Shown here: positions 48,088 to 59,814 of the stretch, one piece after another
Layout: each line of letters begins with the position of its first letter
How positions within the stretch are numbered: the first letter of the stretch is position 1
NCBI GenBank assembly: GCA_025890175.1
Contig: JANPYM010000013.1
Location: 884,777-948,776 of the forward strand
DNA length: 64,000 nucleotides
Direction of reading: 5' to 3'
Origin: Ciborinia camelliae
Taxonomy: Eukaryota; Ascomycota; Leotiomycetes; Helotiales; Sclerotiniaceae
Translations under genes and position numbers: made by a program
The notes under the pieces: generated by a model
Seen by the model: the letters and a program-made list of their open reading frames with translations, nothing else
What the model was told of the DNA's origin: nothing
Database searches by the model: none

Positions 48088-51000
48088 TCATTGTGAAATG
48101 TCTTCGTTCCTCCTACTTCTTAGCGGTCCAAATGATTGAGTTGATTCTAATCGGGTTAGGAGGGCTGCCGACGTAAAGTCGTTACTAGCTTCGAAACTTG
48201 GTCTAACTCGATCACACGACGTTCGTAATCTATCGAAGGAAGGTCGCGGCCTGTCTACAGATATTCGAGGACCCGGTTGATCCATCGATTGACGGTGTCG
48301 TGTAAAATCTGTTCCATCGCTACCGTTTTGACTTCGAGGATTATGTGTAGTGTTCGTCGGAGCAACTGAAGGGGGGTAAATGGGCCGTTGGTCTTCATCA
48401 ATGCTCGGATAGTGGAGGTGCTTACTCGGCTTCGTAATCTCAGAGGAAGATGCGGATGAACCATCTTTGGATATTGCATCCATCTGCTCATCGGGTCTAT
48501 CAAGATAATCAAATTTTCCTTGACGGACTTGCTCGCGAATGATGTCGACATCGTAGGGGAAGTAAACCTTTTGCACCGCCTTGACGGCAAACCGTGGAAG
48601 AAGGGCGATAACTACAGAGAGACAAGTGACTGCCCAGAAGCTGGCTTGACCGAAAATTTGGGCGGCGGCTTTATAGAAATAGTCTGACGAAGTGAAAGAT
48701 GAATATACACCAGTCCAAAACCACACCAAGAGAATACTTATAGTGACAAGGAGGACCATAAGCCAATCCCATCGGTAAGTATTGATAAGGATGTAGAGGT
48801 TGATAGCGACAACAGCCGCTGGTGCTACGTAAACTCCAAATCGCTCTCGGTCGTCAATGTTTTGGCCACTTGCGGTGACAAAGGTTCCATTTGCGAACAA
48901 GCAATATGCCATGAAGAAAATTATTACGGATTGGTACAAGCCGTCAATCATGTAAAGCCTAAGTGATATTAGTCCTGAATAATTTAAAGAGTACGCATTT
49001 ATACCCACCAAAACTTCTTTTGGGTCCATTCTTTTCGCTCGATACCTCGTCTGTAAAGCTGGGGGACCGCAAGAGAAACCTTATCCGAAACATCTTGATC
49101 CAAAACACCCATGAAGATGACCGGAACAGATGTAAAAGCCAAGTTGAACAAGAGGATATAAGTGTAATCGTAGAGATATGTCATGTCGAAGTTGGCTAAT
49201 ATTTGATACCAGAAAATGGTAAATGTCCATACGACATTCTTGTAGAAGAAATTGGCAATCGTTTCTCCCAATCTGCGATATGACCATCGTCCATGGACCA
49301 ATACGAGTCGCTGTAAGAAGCGGAATTGTCCAATAGCATAATCAGAAGACATCACAGCTTGTCTTCCTTCTTCACCAGCAATGCCAACACCAACATCTGC
49401 CTCCTGGATCATAGCAACATCATTTGCGCCGTCACCGATAGAGAGGGTCATGACATCCAGGCCGCCTTTGACCATTGCCACGACGGCAGCTTTTTGAGCA
49501 GGGCTGACTCGACAACAAAGAACCGATTTGCACTCCTTACATAAGAGAAGAAATTTTTGTCGCAATGTGTCGTCTAAAACAAGTTTGAGAGAGTCTCCAT
49601 CAATGACAATAGCATGTGTCGGTGCCGGTGGTTCATGATTCTTCTTGGCAGCCTTGAGCTCTGCATCAGAGCCAGTCAGGTTGAAGGCTGCCAGGTGCTT
49701 GTTGAGCTCAGCTTCCGCAGTAGATACCTGTTCATCCTCAATCTTGAAGACAATCAGCTCCATATCGTTATTGAGTAAGTTGCAGGAAAACCCAATATTA
49801 ATGGCAGTCTCGACTTTGTCGCCAGTGAGAACCCAGAGTTTGATACCAGCTTCAGCGAGAAGTGCAATGGTATCAGGGACACCTTCTTGCAAACGATCCT
49901 CAATGGCTGTGCCTCCAAGTAACGTGAGATCGCGCTCAATCATATCAGATACTGCTTCCAACTTATCTTCACGGTCTTGAATGGCTGCAGCTGCAAGCTC
50001 GTGCTCGCGGTTCCAGTCTTGGTACTCTTTCTCGCTAAGCTCTCTTTGTGCGATGCAGAGAGTACGCAAACCTTCTCTGGCAAACATCTCCAAATGTTCT
50101 GCTGTAGTACGGCGCAACTCTGGTTGCTCTCCTCGTTTTAAGCGAGAATATATTATGCTGTCCGCACCTTTACAGAAGAGTATAATTCTATTGTCTGGCA
50201 TTCGGATAATGGCACTCATTCTCTTTCTCGTGGAATTGAACTCTAGTTGGTTGAGAACTCTATATTCTCGGTCCTGGCCTTGAATATTTAATAGAATGCC
50301 GTCTGGCGAATTTCCAAGAACAGTGAAACCAACATCACGGGCAGTAGCAACCAATGCTGCTTCATCAGGCGACTGGGCTCTGAATTCAATCTTAGGAGGA
50401 TCTCCTGGGGTAGTTTCTGAGATAACCGAGTGACAGAGGGCGAGAGCTAACATGAATTGATAATTGGCATCTTGTTGCTCTTTACCATTTTCGCCAGCGA
50501 GATCGGAGATGAAGTCAGGAGCAATGAAAGTCAGCTCATCATCGTGGAGATAAGGATTATCATGAAGTTTTCTGACGTCAACGAGCATCTTAGCTCGTGC
50601 TGCTGCGATTTGTTGTTTAGCTCTTGCACCTTCTTTCTCTACATCGATGCCTTGACGTTTCTGCATGCCAGCTTGGGCCTCAGTATATGCTTCTCCGTAA
50701 GGAACTCCGTTGATGCTGGCTTTTTTAAATTCCATAACATTCTGGGTCAAGGTTCCTGTTTTATCGGAAAAGATGTACTCAATTTGTCCCAAGTCATCCG
50801 AGATATTCCACGATTTGGGAGTACAGGGATAATCGAGCTTCTCGTAATACATTTCAGTGTCGCTGTAGATAAAGAACGCCTGGCAAGTCTTGATGATTTC
50901 AATTGTGATGTATAACGAAATTGGTACCAAATTCTGGAAGAGGATGAGAGCAGCCCAGAAGGTAATGAAACCATCAAGGGCTGGGCTTCCACCTATAGAG

Positions 51001-52636
51001 CCGAATTCAAATAGATCAATAGTGTTGTTTCCTTGTCCCCAAATAATGCCTTCAATGAGACCGGAGGCGAAGCAGATGGTGAACAGAAGAATAAAATTAT
51101 AAACGACATTCCAATTGAGTTCTCGGGCGATGCGAGAGCGTTTACTTGGAGTAATTCCGGAGTTCAACATAATCTTGGTATCAAAACCTGTGAATACAAC
51201 AACTCCAAGTATCCAATCCGTGTTCCTGAGGTTACATCCACGGAGAAGGAGGTTATTGATAGAAATCGGCTCAACCATATCCTCGCCGTCTCCACCCTTT
51301 CCATTGTATTGTGTCCAGCGAGCTACAGCACTGTATTGATAAAGATTTGGGTGCGGTGCTTCACTGTCTATGGTGAACTCCGTTCGTTCACAATCACGAG
51401 CGTGTTTAATGCTTCGACCACTACGGAGAGCGTGTCGTACTTTCAAGTTCGTCTCTCCGTCCAAATTTTTCGTTTCTACGTAGCAGGCTCCATCGGGATC
51501 AGAGGTGGATAAGATCACAATGTCTGCTGGAATCTGATCATCGTTGTAGATACGAACGAAATCTCCAACTTGCACGTTCTTCCAATAATCCTGGTGAAAC
51601 CTGGGCTTTCCAGTTACTGAACTGTTTCGATTGATCAAAGTTCCAAAGTTCTTCTCTGCGGGTGGACTGCCGCTAGCATCGTATGAAAAGGCCGTCTTCG
51701 GTCGATCAGGAACATTAAGCTCGCCATCTCGGGGAAGTGGAGAGGGCACTGGTGTCATCTGAATATCATCCCGCGCAGCTCTTGACTCGAAAGATGGTCG
51801 AGGTTCCTCCACATCTATAGCACGTTGGGTATATATCTCCCCGGGTACCTTTTTGTCCTTCTTCATTTTCTTGATAGATGTTATGATCCAGCGCGAAGAA
51901 GCCTTTTTGATTCTCCTCCATAGTGAAATATCGTCGTCGCTGACGTTTACGTTGTTCCAGTCAACAAGCCGATGGACAGGCGAATTGTTCAGTTCATTGT
52001 CGAGAATAGTCCTGCGATAATCTTCGATGCCATCTTTGAAGGCCGTAATCGCAACAATAACAATCAAGGGAACAGCGTTGAGACCTGGATTAGATGCACC
52101 GAAGATACTAAAGATCTATAGGAATCATGAGCCTTGCATACGCGGTCTAGAAGATTTGAACTTACGGTGAGAATGATCAAAAACAGAAAATACACGTTCG
52201 CGATATTGTGAAATTGGAACCAAATATTCTTGGGTATGAAACTCAAAGGCGTGTATTTTGCGGTTCTGATTTTGTTTCGTTTGTAGTGCACCAAAGGGTG
52301 ACCCGACTCGTCGATCGCGTCCTGTGGCAATCTAAGATTAAAGAACACTTTTCTAGGACCTTGACCGTCATTATCGTCCTCCTCTGTCTGCTCCTCTGCA
52401 GCCTCGTTAGGCTGTTCTTCTTGTATCCTGTCAAGATCTGTTCCCATTGAACTTGCGCCCGCAGAGTCCCTCTTCTCACTGCTCTGCGATTTACGCCGAT
52501 GTAGTCGGCCCAATATCGACATCCTCTTCTTGTCAACATTTTTCGCCGATACTCTTTGTGTAGCCCATCTCATTCGCCTCGTCGTGGGATTAGGTGTATC
52601 TTCCTCCGGTTCTGGGTACGTGTCGACGCCCGGCAT
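48088..52636 (-). CDS. P4-type phospholipid flippase (Dnf1/2-like), 1482 aa
   Basis: The exons are 52636-52166, 52115-49009 and 48958-48088, with two 50-nt introns. The first true ATG (MPGVDTYPEPEED) is used. The N-terminal cytosolic tail is acidic and basic, then RKVFFNLRLPQDA and the NKIRTAKYTPLSFIPKNIWF entry to helix 1. The actuator domain carries the DGETNL loop of P4-ATPases. The phosphorylation site is DKTGT (Asp at about residue 608). Downstream are the ATP-binding segments and the GDGANDV hinge. About ten membrane helices are present. The insert with HDNPYLHDDELTFIAPD and the overall length fit the Dnf1/Dnf2 branch rather than Drs2. It would move phosphatidylcholine and -ethanolamine to the cytosolic leaflet at the plasma membrane and endosomes, with a Cdc50-type partner. 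The C-terminal tail is Arg/Ser-rich. Confidence 0.93.
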
Positions 52637-55600
52637 GATTGCGATCGTTGATGATTGGGGCGGAAGCCCAGTGTGAGGCAAGAGCCCGCAGGCAAGGTGA
52701 ATATGCCCGCCAGTGTTCGAAGAATTCAGTTGTTAGGAAATACGTCGTGAAAAAGACGAGACGATTGAAACAATTAAACCTCGACTCGAATCTTTGGTAG
52801 ATGCGAGATTAATATCGAATCTCGATGAGCAATGGTAAAAGGTCCACACAGTAGAAGGTCTGGTACTTTAGAATGGCGGAATGGTCGCTTATGACAACTA
52901 AATTTGGCACCGGAAGAGTCGGCCAGGAGATCGCGAATGGGCGGTTCCTAGGTAGGTAATCTTCGAATGTCTGAACCTTGTACGGAGTAAGGTTAGATTG
53001 AATAATTGAAAGATTCCAGGTTATATATGATCGAATTTCTTATAGGAATCCGTCAATTTGAAGGTATCGTGAAGCCTGAAGGTTCGAACAGTCTATGGGA
53101 AATTGTTGACGTTGGGGCAAGAAATTAGAAGGGGCGGAGTTTATGGTTTGAGTTGAGTTTTGAGCAAGTGAATGGAAGGAAGTTCGGGGGGAAGGGGAGT
53201 TCGTAAATGAATGAATGGATGCTTATTGAGCATCAGCGAAAAAAGATTAGCAGCAAACGCCACTTGAAACCGTCGAATTCGGAGAGGGGATAATGGATAA
53301 TGGATAATAGATGATGGATGATGATGGATGATGGATGATGGATATACATAAATGCACTGTGCAGGTGAAGTACGGTACCGACTAGATCAGAATCCTTTCA
53401 TACATCATATAACGTACAGCAGCAGTATTGGCATACCGATCAAAGGTAGGTAGGTAGGTACCGGTAGGTCGATTAAAGAAAGATTGAAGTACGGAGCACG
53501 GTGGGTTGAATAGAATTGATCGGAATTGAGGGATGATTCGAAATGACTTGGCTTGGGTACGAGGTACCTAAGTACCTACATACAGTACATACATGAAAGA
53601 AAGAAAGAAAGGATTGCCATGGAACAAACAATTGATTTGTCCTTTTACGTGTAAGAGAGCGAGCAAGGGAGGTATCCGAATCCAAATACTGCAGTAGCTG
53701 GAGTGAGCAGTAGAATCTAGTAGCAGTGCCGCACCCAATACACGGAATCCCAGAATCCAGGGCAAGCAAAACCTTCCCTGAGGGTTGGTTTCCGTAGGAC
53801 CTACCTACCTAGGTAAATTCACCTAAAAGTAAACTGGATTATTGGGGGAGGGGGAGGGGGAATGGTAAATGCATGCCGCCAATGTGCCCGCCATACAATT
53901 TTGAAAAGGGCTGAAGGGAGGCACTGGAAAGAAGGAAGGGTGGTTAGGATTTACATTTATCCAATCATTTTCAGTAACAAAGTTCAAGGATTAACCTTCA
54001 ATAAGTACCGTATCTACTATCAACAAACTCTTGTTTCTCGAAAGGAGGAGTTCTCAGCTTCCCATATCCACATCATGATTGATTGATTCATCATAAGTAC
54101 AGTATAAGTGAGGCGTCAGCGTGAGATCTCTAACCCTGGGTAATAGTTTGTTACTTGTAAGTTATTATACGGTACTGTACCGGCACTGGGCTTTCTCGGG
54201 GCTTCCAGGTTTCCAAGTTGTCATATGGATAACATTTAAACATTGTGAACATTTTGAGGTATCACCGCATGTTACCGTATATTTTATCTAGATACTTTGG
54301 ATGAATGCTACATGATCATGATTAGATTCGGAGGTTATCAATATGAGTACCTAGTACGTACTACCTAGTAGATACTTTGCAACCTACTAATAATAATAAA
54401 GGAATGAATTATGATACCTACGAGGCCGGAGGAACCTCCTACTGTCCTGTACAGTATTCGAATAAGCGAAGAAATATCAAGATGATCAGGAGAAAAGGAT
54501 TCTTTTCATATGTAAGCAGTTGATTCACCTGAACAGCAGCATATCGAAAAATGGCTGGGGCTGGACGGACTTGCAGGTGCGTGGAAACTCGGCCGAACAA
54601 AGGATCTTGACTCGTCACTCTTGAGACTCGAGAGGGGAGATTCGGAGAAAAGCCTCGGATATTATTATCTGGCCGTGAACAGGTCTCACTCAGTACGATA
54701 AAGATGAGGAGGACAGTCAGTAATAACCTTGGTGGAGGTATCCATATGTCATAAGAATTCGCAAGGTTAGATTCGTCCGCTACCGAAACCATTATTCCAA
54801 TTGCTTTAAATTGACTTTATTTGCATAAAGGGGAAAGAGTATAACATACATCAACAACAACCAGCCCCATCAATATCCAGTTATCAACAAATAACAAACA
54901 TGACAATTTAATTGATCTGTTTATTTTAGTTTCTGAGTGCTGGGCTAGATACTAGAACTCCATCTGGGAGATCTCTCTTTTAGCCGAATAATGGAAAAGC
55001 CTCACCATACCTTTTTGGTCGGGTAGTGCTGTACGTATGTATTAGGTAATCACCTCACCTTGCTCACCTCATCCCTTTAAACCTGACAAGATATGATATC
55101 CGAAACCAGCTATCAAAGGGAATCCGGACGGAGTTTAGAAAGAACGAAATGTCTTTAGTTAAATTGTGAAGAAAGTACATTATATGAAATGAAATATTCA
55201 ATATTGATAGAGGGGTAGGGTATCATCCATACAGGACATTGGTAATACTTCTCATCTCTCAACTGAAGTACCTTTGAGGCGAAGGTAATTGCGGCTTACT
55301 TGAGCATTGGAAATTAGCATGCATAATATTCCAAGGTTTTTTGTAAAGTCCAACGTGAGGCTTATTAGACTGTTATTAGAGTGAGAGGAATGGTGAGTAT
55401 CCGGTCCGGACCATCAAAGTATACCAACCTACCTAGGTATGGATGTTTGACATCTGCATCAAATTAGAACTAAAACGGAATTACAAGGACTTCCACCCTT
55501 TCTAGAGTAGGTTGGTGTGGTCGGGTGGTAAAGCAGGGGACACATTTTGATGATGGTACAGATGGTACAGTATTATTATTGTATTGTAGAATAAAATGAT

Positions 55601-56108
55601 ACCGCTGGTGCACTTTGGAAATTGATATGCCGGCGACAACTCTTCACTTCATCTAGATACCTATATACCTATCCATAGTCCGATCTTTTCCTCCCAGAAT
55701 AATTTGGAAAAGTAATAATTTGGAAAAGTAGGTAAGCTTGCGCCCCTAAGGCTTATCCATAATGTCCACGGGAATCGTCAAGTACCTACTAGGTAGGTAG
55801 GAGGATTGAATGGCTGTTGATCGTAATGCCCGCCCGTTAATTCCAGCGCTTACCTAATACACAAAAAATAGAGTATGTAGGTAGCTGGAGGTAAGCAAAG
55901 TGAAAGTGAAATCGAACATTGAATTGAATCGTCATCCCGTGATATTCGTGTCTGCAAGCATTATCCATTACGCGACAGACGCGACTTTCGATTTTCGATA
56001 TCATATCTGTAAGACTGATAAGCACTTTTGAAGACAAGACAAGCTTCCATGAATTAAATACAAGACTACGCCTTGCTACATTTCCTGTACCCTTTGAGCC
56101 CTTTCATC
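52637..56108. other. Long intergenic stretch with motif clusters
   Basis: In 3.5 kb I see no gene. It contains the flippase promoter, a (TGGATAA/TGGATGA)n array at about 53292-53343, frequent CTACCTAGGTAG motifs (53452-53460, 53801-53815, 55429-55439, 55783-55801), and short runs such as GAAA at 53597-53610. The ORFs at 53473-53769 and 54439-54792 are not protein-like by eye. Confidence 0.5.
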
Positions 56109-58102
56109 ATGTCTCAAGGGAAGAGTAATGGCAATATCCGCCAATTCTTTAAGCCGAGACAACAGGCTTCAATCCAGGCTTCAATCTCGCCATCTACCCC
56201 TCCTACCGAAATTCTACGCAACAGCAGTCAGATAGAAACTGGATCTTTACTTTCTACAAACCCCCAACCTGTAAACCCGATCTCAGACGATCTTATGGAG
56301 ACTGCATCTTCCCAACAATCCTCCTCTTCTTTGTCCGAGCCACCGACGAGCCTCCCGCAATCCTCCTCAAATATTTCAAATGGCTTTGTTCCAGGTTCAG
56401 ACGACGAAGATGATGAAGATTCCGATAGTTCTTTGGAAGACCTTGACGTTATATTCAAAACAAATCGCACAGCGATATCTACCGCTCCTTCCTCCGCGCC
56501 AGCTCCAGTAACTCCCAAAGCTTCAAGATCCAGAAAAGCTCCCACCTCGACTGTTCAAAATTCTCCGTTGGTCGTCAGAACACACTTCAAGTTCGACTTG
56601 AAAGATCTCATTGAAATTGCAGCGGCAGATGAAGCACTCGAGGCAAAAGAAAGAAGACTAAAGGAAATAGCCCAAGAGGATACTGAGATGGGAGATGATG
56701 AGCTCAGCGCGTTCTCGGATGGCATACATGGCGATATTCTACGAGAGCTACATGAGGATAAGGAAGAAGATGGGGGAAAAGATGTTCAGAAAGTCCTGAA
56801 TGCTGTTAAGAGAACAGAAGCTATGAATGTGGGCAGTCGATGGTACTTTTTCCAGACTGAAGGAATTCCAGCAGTCAAGCGACAACCATTTCCAAAAGCT
56901 TCACTGCCAAAGAACTGGAAGAATGATCTTGCTGAACCTCAACTTCGGCATCAAACATTCGTATCTGGGTTTGCGGAGAATATGGTGGCTTTTGGAAAGA
57001 CATTACCTGATGAAATCATTCAATGGATTCTCGATGACTTTTGCATGGAAGAACAGAATGACCTTCGAAATGCCTACTCTTCGATTCTGAGAGTATCACG
57101 AAAGCAAGTTCATCGACTTGTAACTCCAGAGGTCATCAAGAAAATGTTCAGATCCCTCGGCGCTACATCTTCAGCTATTACGCTAACTGACAAGATAAAA
57201 CCACGCCAAGAGATATCTGATGCATATTCACATCATCCCTGGTTGAGAGTTCGAGCTTTAATCGGACTCATAAATCTGATAGCCAAATACCTTCAACAAG
57301 AAACTAGACTAGAAGTCATATGCATACTTTTAAGGTTGGGTATCGACCCAGTCTTGCTGGAAAGATCAGACCTATTGTCATTAACCCAAACAACACTCCA
57401 CAGCCTATGCCTCTACATCGATTCAGACTCCTGGGAACAATCCGTAAGCCACCCTTTTCAACTCCCCAACTCTAATAACAATCCTAAGCTAACACTAAAT
57501 CCTAGTCCCAAACAATATGCGCCGCCCTCTTCAACACCATCGAACTCCCCTCCCTCCGCCTCCGCATAATAAACTGCATTGCCCCTACACGCTCCTCTCG
57601 CCTCTACGAGCTCCGCCGCCGCCTAGCCCTTACCTTCTACTTCTCTTCCCTCTCCAAGTCCCTGTTCCCACCCCAAAAAATAATCTCCATCTCCTCCTTC
57701 ACCGAGCGTCTTAAAGAACCCGCTTTCCACATAACCCGTAATACCGATTATCACGAGCTCGCTTCCCTAATCCTGCTCCTAGACGTAGCAATCGATGATG
57801 GACGACCCGATGATTTGGATCTTTCGGATAAAGATGCGGAGATACAGTTTAATAAAGACGTTGATGAGTTAACTACTAGATTCGCCAATTTTGGCATCAA
57901 AGCATCGGGTGCAGCTAACATCTCGAGGATGGAGGCCGGGGGGGTTTTGAATTTGGTGGAGAGGAGGATCGAACATACGGTTAGGACTAGACCAAAACCG
58001 AAAAATATGTTTTATGAAGAGACTAAGAAATATTATGAGAAACGAGAGGCTCTGGGGGGCATGCAGAAGGGCATGTCTAACTTTGTGAAGAAAGCAAAGT
58101 AG
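56109..58102 (+). CDS. Possible Smc5/6-associated (Nse6-like) protein, 643 aa
   Basis: Exon 1 is 56109-57443 and exon 2 57506-58102. The 62-nt intron splits TCC|TCC with a GCTAAC branch. The first ATG gives MSQGKSNGNIRQFFKPRQQA, a degenerate PCNA-box-like start. An acidic Ser-rich stretch (SDDEDDEDSDSSLEDLDVIF) follows. The second half is helical and repeat-like (RWYFFQTEGIP, HHPWLRVRALIGLINLIAKY, an LDVAIDD segment), then ERRIEHTVRTRPKPKNMFYE. The general build recalls the fungal Nse5/Nse6 family that helps load Smc5/6 at damaged DNA. That is memory-based and weak. Other DNA-repair scaffolds are possible. The exon 2 reading frame is long, clean and codon-rich in C at third positions, unlike exon 1. 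Confidence 0.6.
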
Positions 58103-58347
58103 AACGGCGCTGCTGAAAATATGGCGGGTGTCATGGCTGGGGAAAACCCAAACTGATTGGGCTTGGAATATCCCCAAAGATCAAAGATATCGTATGCAAT
58201 CTTCATAATGATATTGATGTTAATGTATCATACACGCTCTACCAATGAAACCTGCAATATTGTATAATGGAAATGTGCAAAGCTCCTTTCGTGCCCCTTT
58301 GCTCCCTCCAGACTCTCAAAACACAACGCTCTCCATCCATTAAACAA

Positions 58348-59277
58348 CTAATCATAGAATTTCCGGTTGACATTAGGTCCAAATAATGTTGTTCGAACAG
58401 AGGGTAATGCGTTATCCTGGAGTAGCTTCAGACGCTCCTCGAAAGTATTGTTGATATCAATCTTGCCTCCTCCGCCAATAATGGACAAACCACCAGCACT
58501 GTCCACGAATTAGCTTCCCGCTCCTCACACCACTTAAACTCAAGAAAAACCTACGATTCTTCCGGCAAAGGATTCTTCTCATCTATACTCGCCACCACCT
58601 CCTTCTTCATCTTCTCCTTATACTCCTTCTGAGCCTCCTCAATCGCCTTCTTGATCACCTCATAATCCTGCTTTCTCCCCCTGACCTGCAACTTTTCCTC
58701 ATTCAATGCATACATGCCCTCCAACAACAAATTCTTCAATATCTCTGTATATTTACCCTTATCTTTCGTAGCATTCTTCAGTTTTCCTTGTGCCTGTTCG
58801 AAAATGCCATCGAGGAGCTCCTGGCGGGCAGAAAGTACCTTGAGACGAGTCTTGTTTGCGACGGTTGATTGGGTGATTTGTTGGGACATGCGGGCGGTCT
58901 TGAACTTCTTCTCGTATTGTGTATCGATGGAGGAGGTTTCCTGGCGCACGAGCTTGGACTTTTCAATGGCGAATTCCTGTAATGGGGATGTTAGGAAAGG
59001 AGAAGGTTGGTGTTGATGGATGGAGACATATCATTTGCTTTGAGTTCGATTTCGCGGCCCTTTTCCATGGCTTCTTGTTTGATGAATGCCGTCATCTTCT
59101 TCAGCTCCTATATTTATATTGTGTTAATGGCAAACCTGGGGATGGGAAACCAGGAGATGGGTATGGGAAGCTGTACCTGCGACACCTGGAGATATAACAT
59201 TAGCAGAGGTCCTTGAGGATGAAGTAATTACTGGAAATAGCTTCACTTACCTGGTCGTCCGACAAAGCGTGTGACAT
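58348..59277 (-). CDS. VMA4: V-ATPase subunit E (Vma4), about 228 aa, with a 9-nt microexon
   Basis: The exons are 59277-59251 (MSHALSDDQ), 59185-59177 (9 nt, VSQ), 59107-59030, 58976-58555 and 58498-58348. The product is the stalk subunit: ELKKMTAFIKQEAMEKGRE, then IEKSKLVRQE, then SQQITQSTVANKTRLKVL and an ERLKLLQDNALPSVRTTLFG ending with FYD. All parts match the eukaryotic E subunit, whose yeast length is 233. With subunit G it forms the peripheral stalks of the vacuolar proton pump. The intron between exon 3 and 4 has no GT donor where the protein needs one: the expected end KAND is followed by ATGTCT. A GC donor nine bases earlier (AAA|GCAAAT) is the alternative and would drop three residues. 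The other introns are canonical. Confidence 0.9.
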
Positions 59278-59813
59278 GATGGGCAATTGGTATGTAGAAA
59301 TCTAGGGGAGAGGTTTGTGTGAATTCAACAGATGTGGAAAATGTAAGTTGGATTCGTTGAAGCTTCGAGAGCAAGAGCAAGGTTGGGAATTGATATAGCT
59401 CCAAGGTCCAGAAGCGATAAGGGAAGTGATGTCCGATTAATGATCATGTGATTATGTGGTGTTTACGTATTTCGACTTCTGAACGGTGAGGAATGTCCCG
59501 TGTAATTCATTCCAAAATTCATTCCTCTTTCATCGGAAACTCGCTGTTCCCACTGTCATATTTGCAGCATTATATTTCGTGTGAATCATTGATTGGGATT
59601 CTTGGAGCAATTCGCAGGACTCAGGATATCAACTTGCGATTGTATACCAGTACCGAGACATCGCATATGACTTAATGTTGACCGCGTGTTGGAACAATCA
59701 CATCACCTTACACAAGAATTTTCTCTCTCAGCAAACAATTACACCATATAATCTCTTTCCCAGACAGATAACTGCACCGCAATATACCAAATGAGGTTTT
59801 GCAATACATCGTG
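59278..59813. other. Divergent promoter region
   Basis: This lies between VMA4 (-) and the NIPA-like gene (+). It includes an 8-codon upstream ORF at 59791-59814, listed separately. No other gene is seen. Confidence 0.6.
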
Positions 59814-59814
59814 A
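59791..59814 (+). promoter_or_regulatory. Upstream ORF overlapping the NIPA-like start (TGATG)
   Basis: The ORF reads ATG AGG TTT TGC AAT ACA TCG TGA. Its stop codon shares one base with the main ATG at 59814. If the transcript starts upstream of it, translation of the main ORF would need leaky scanning or very short-range re-initiation. Confidence 0.5.
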
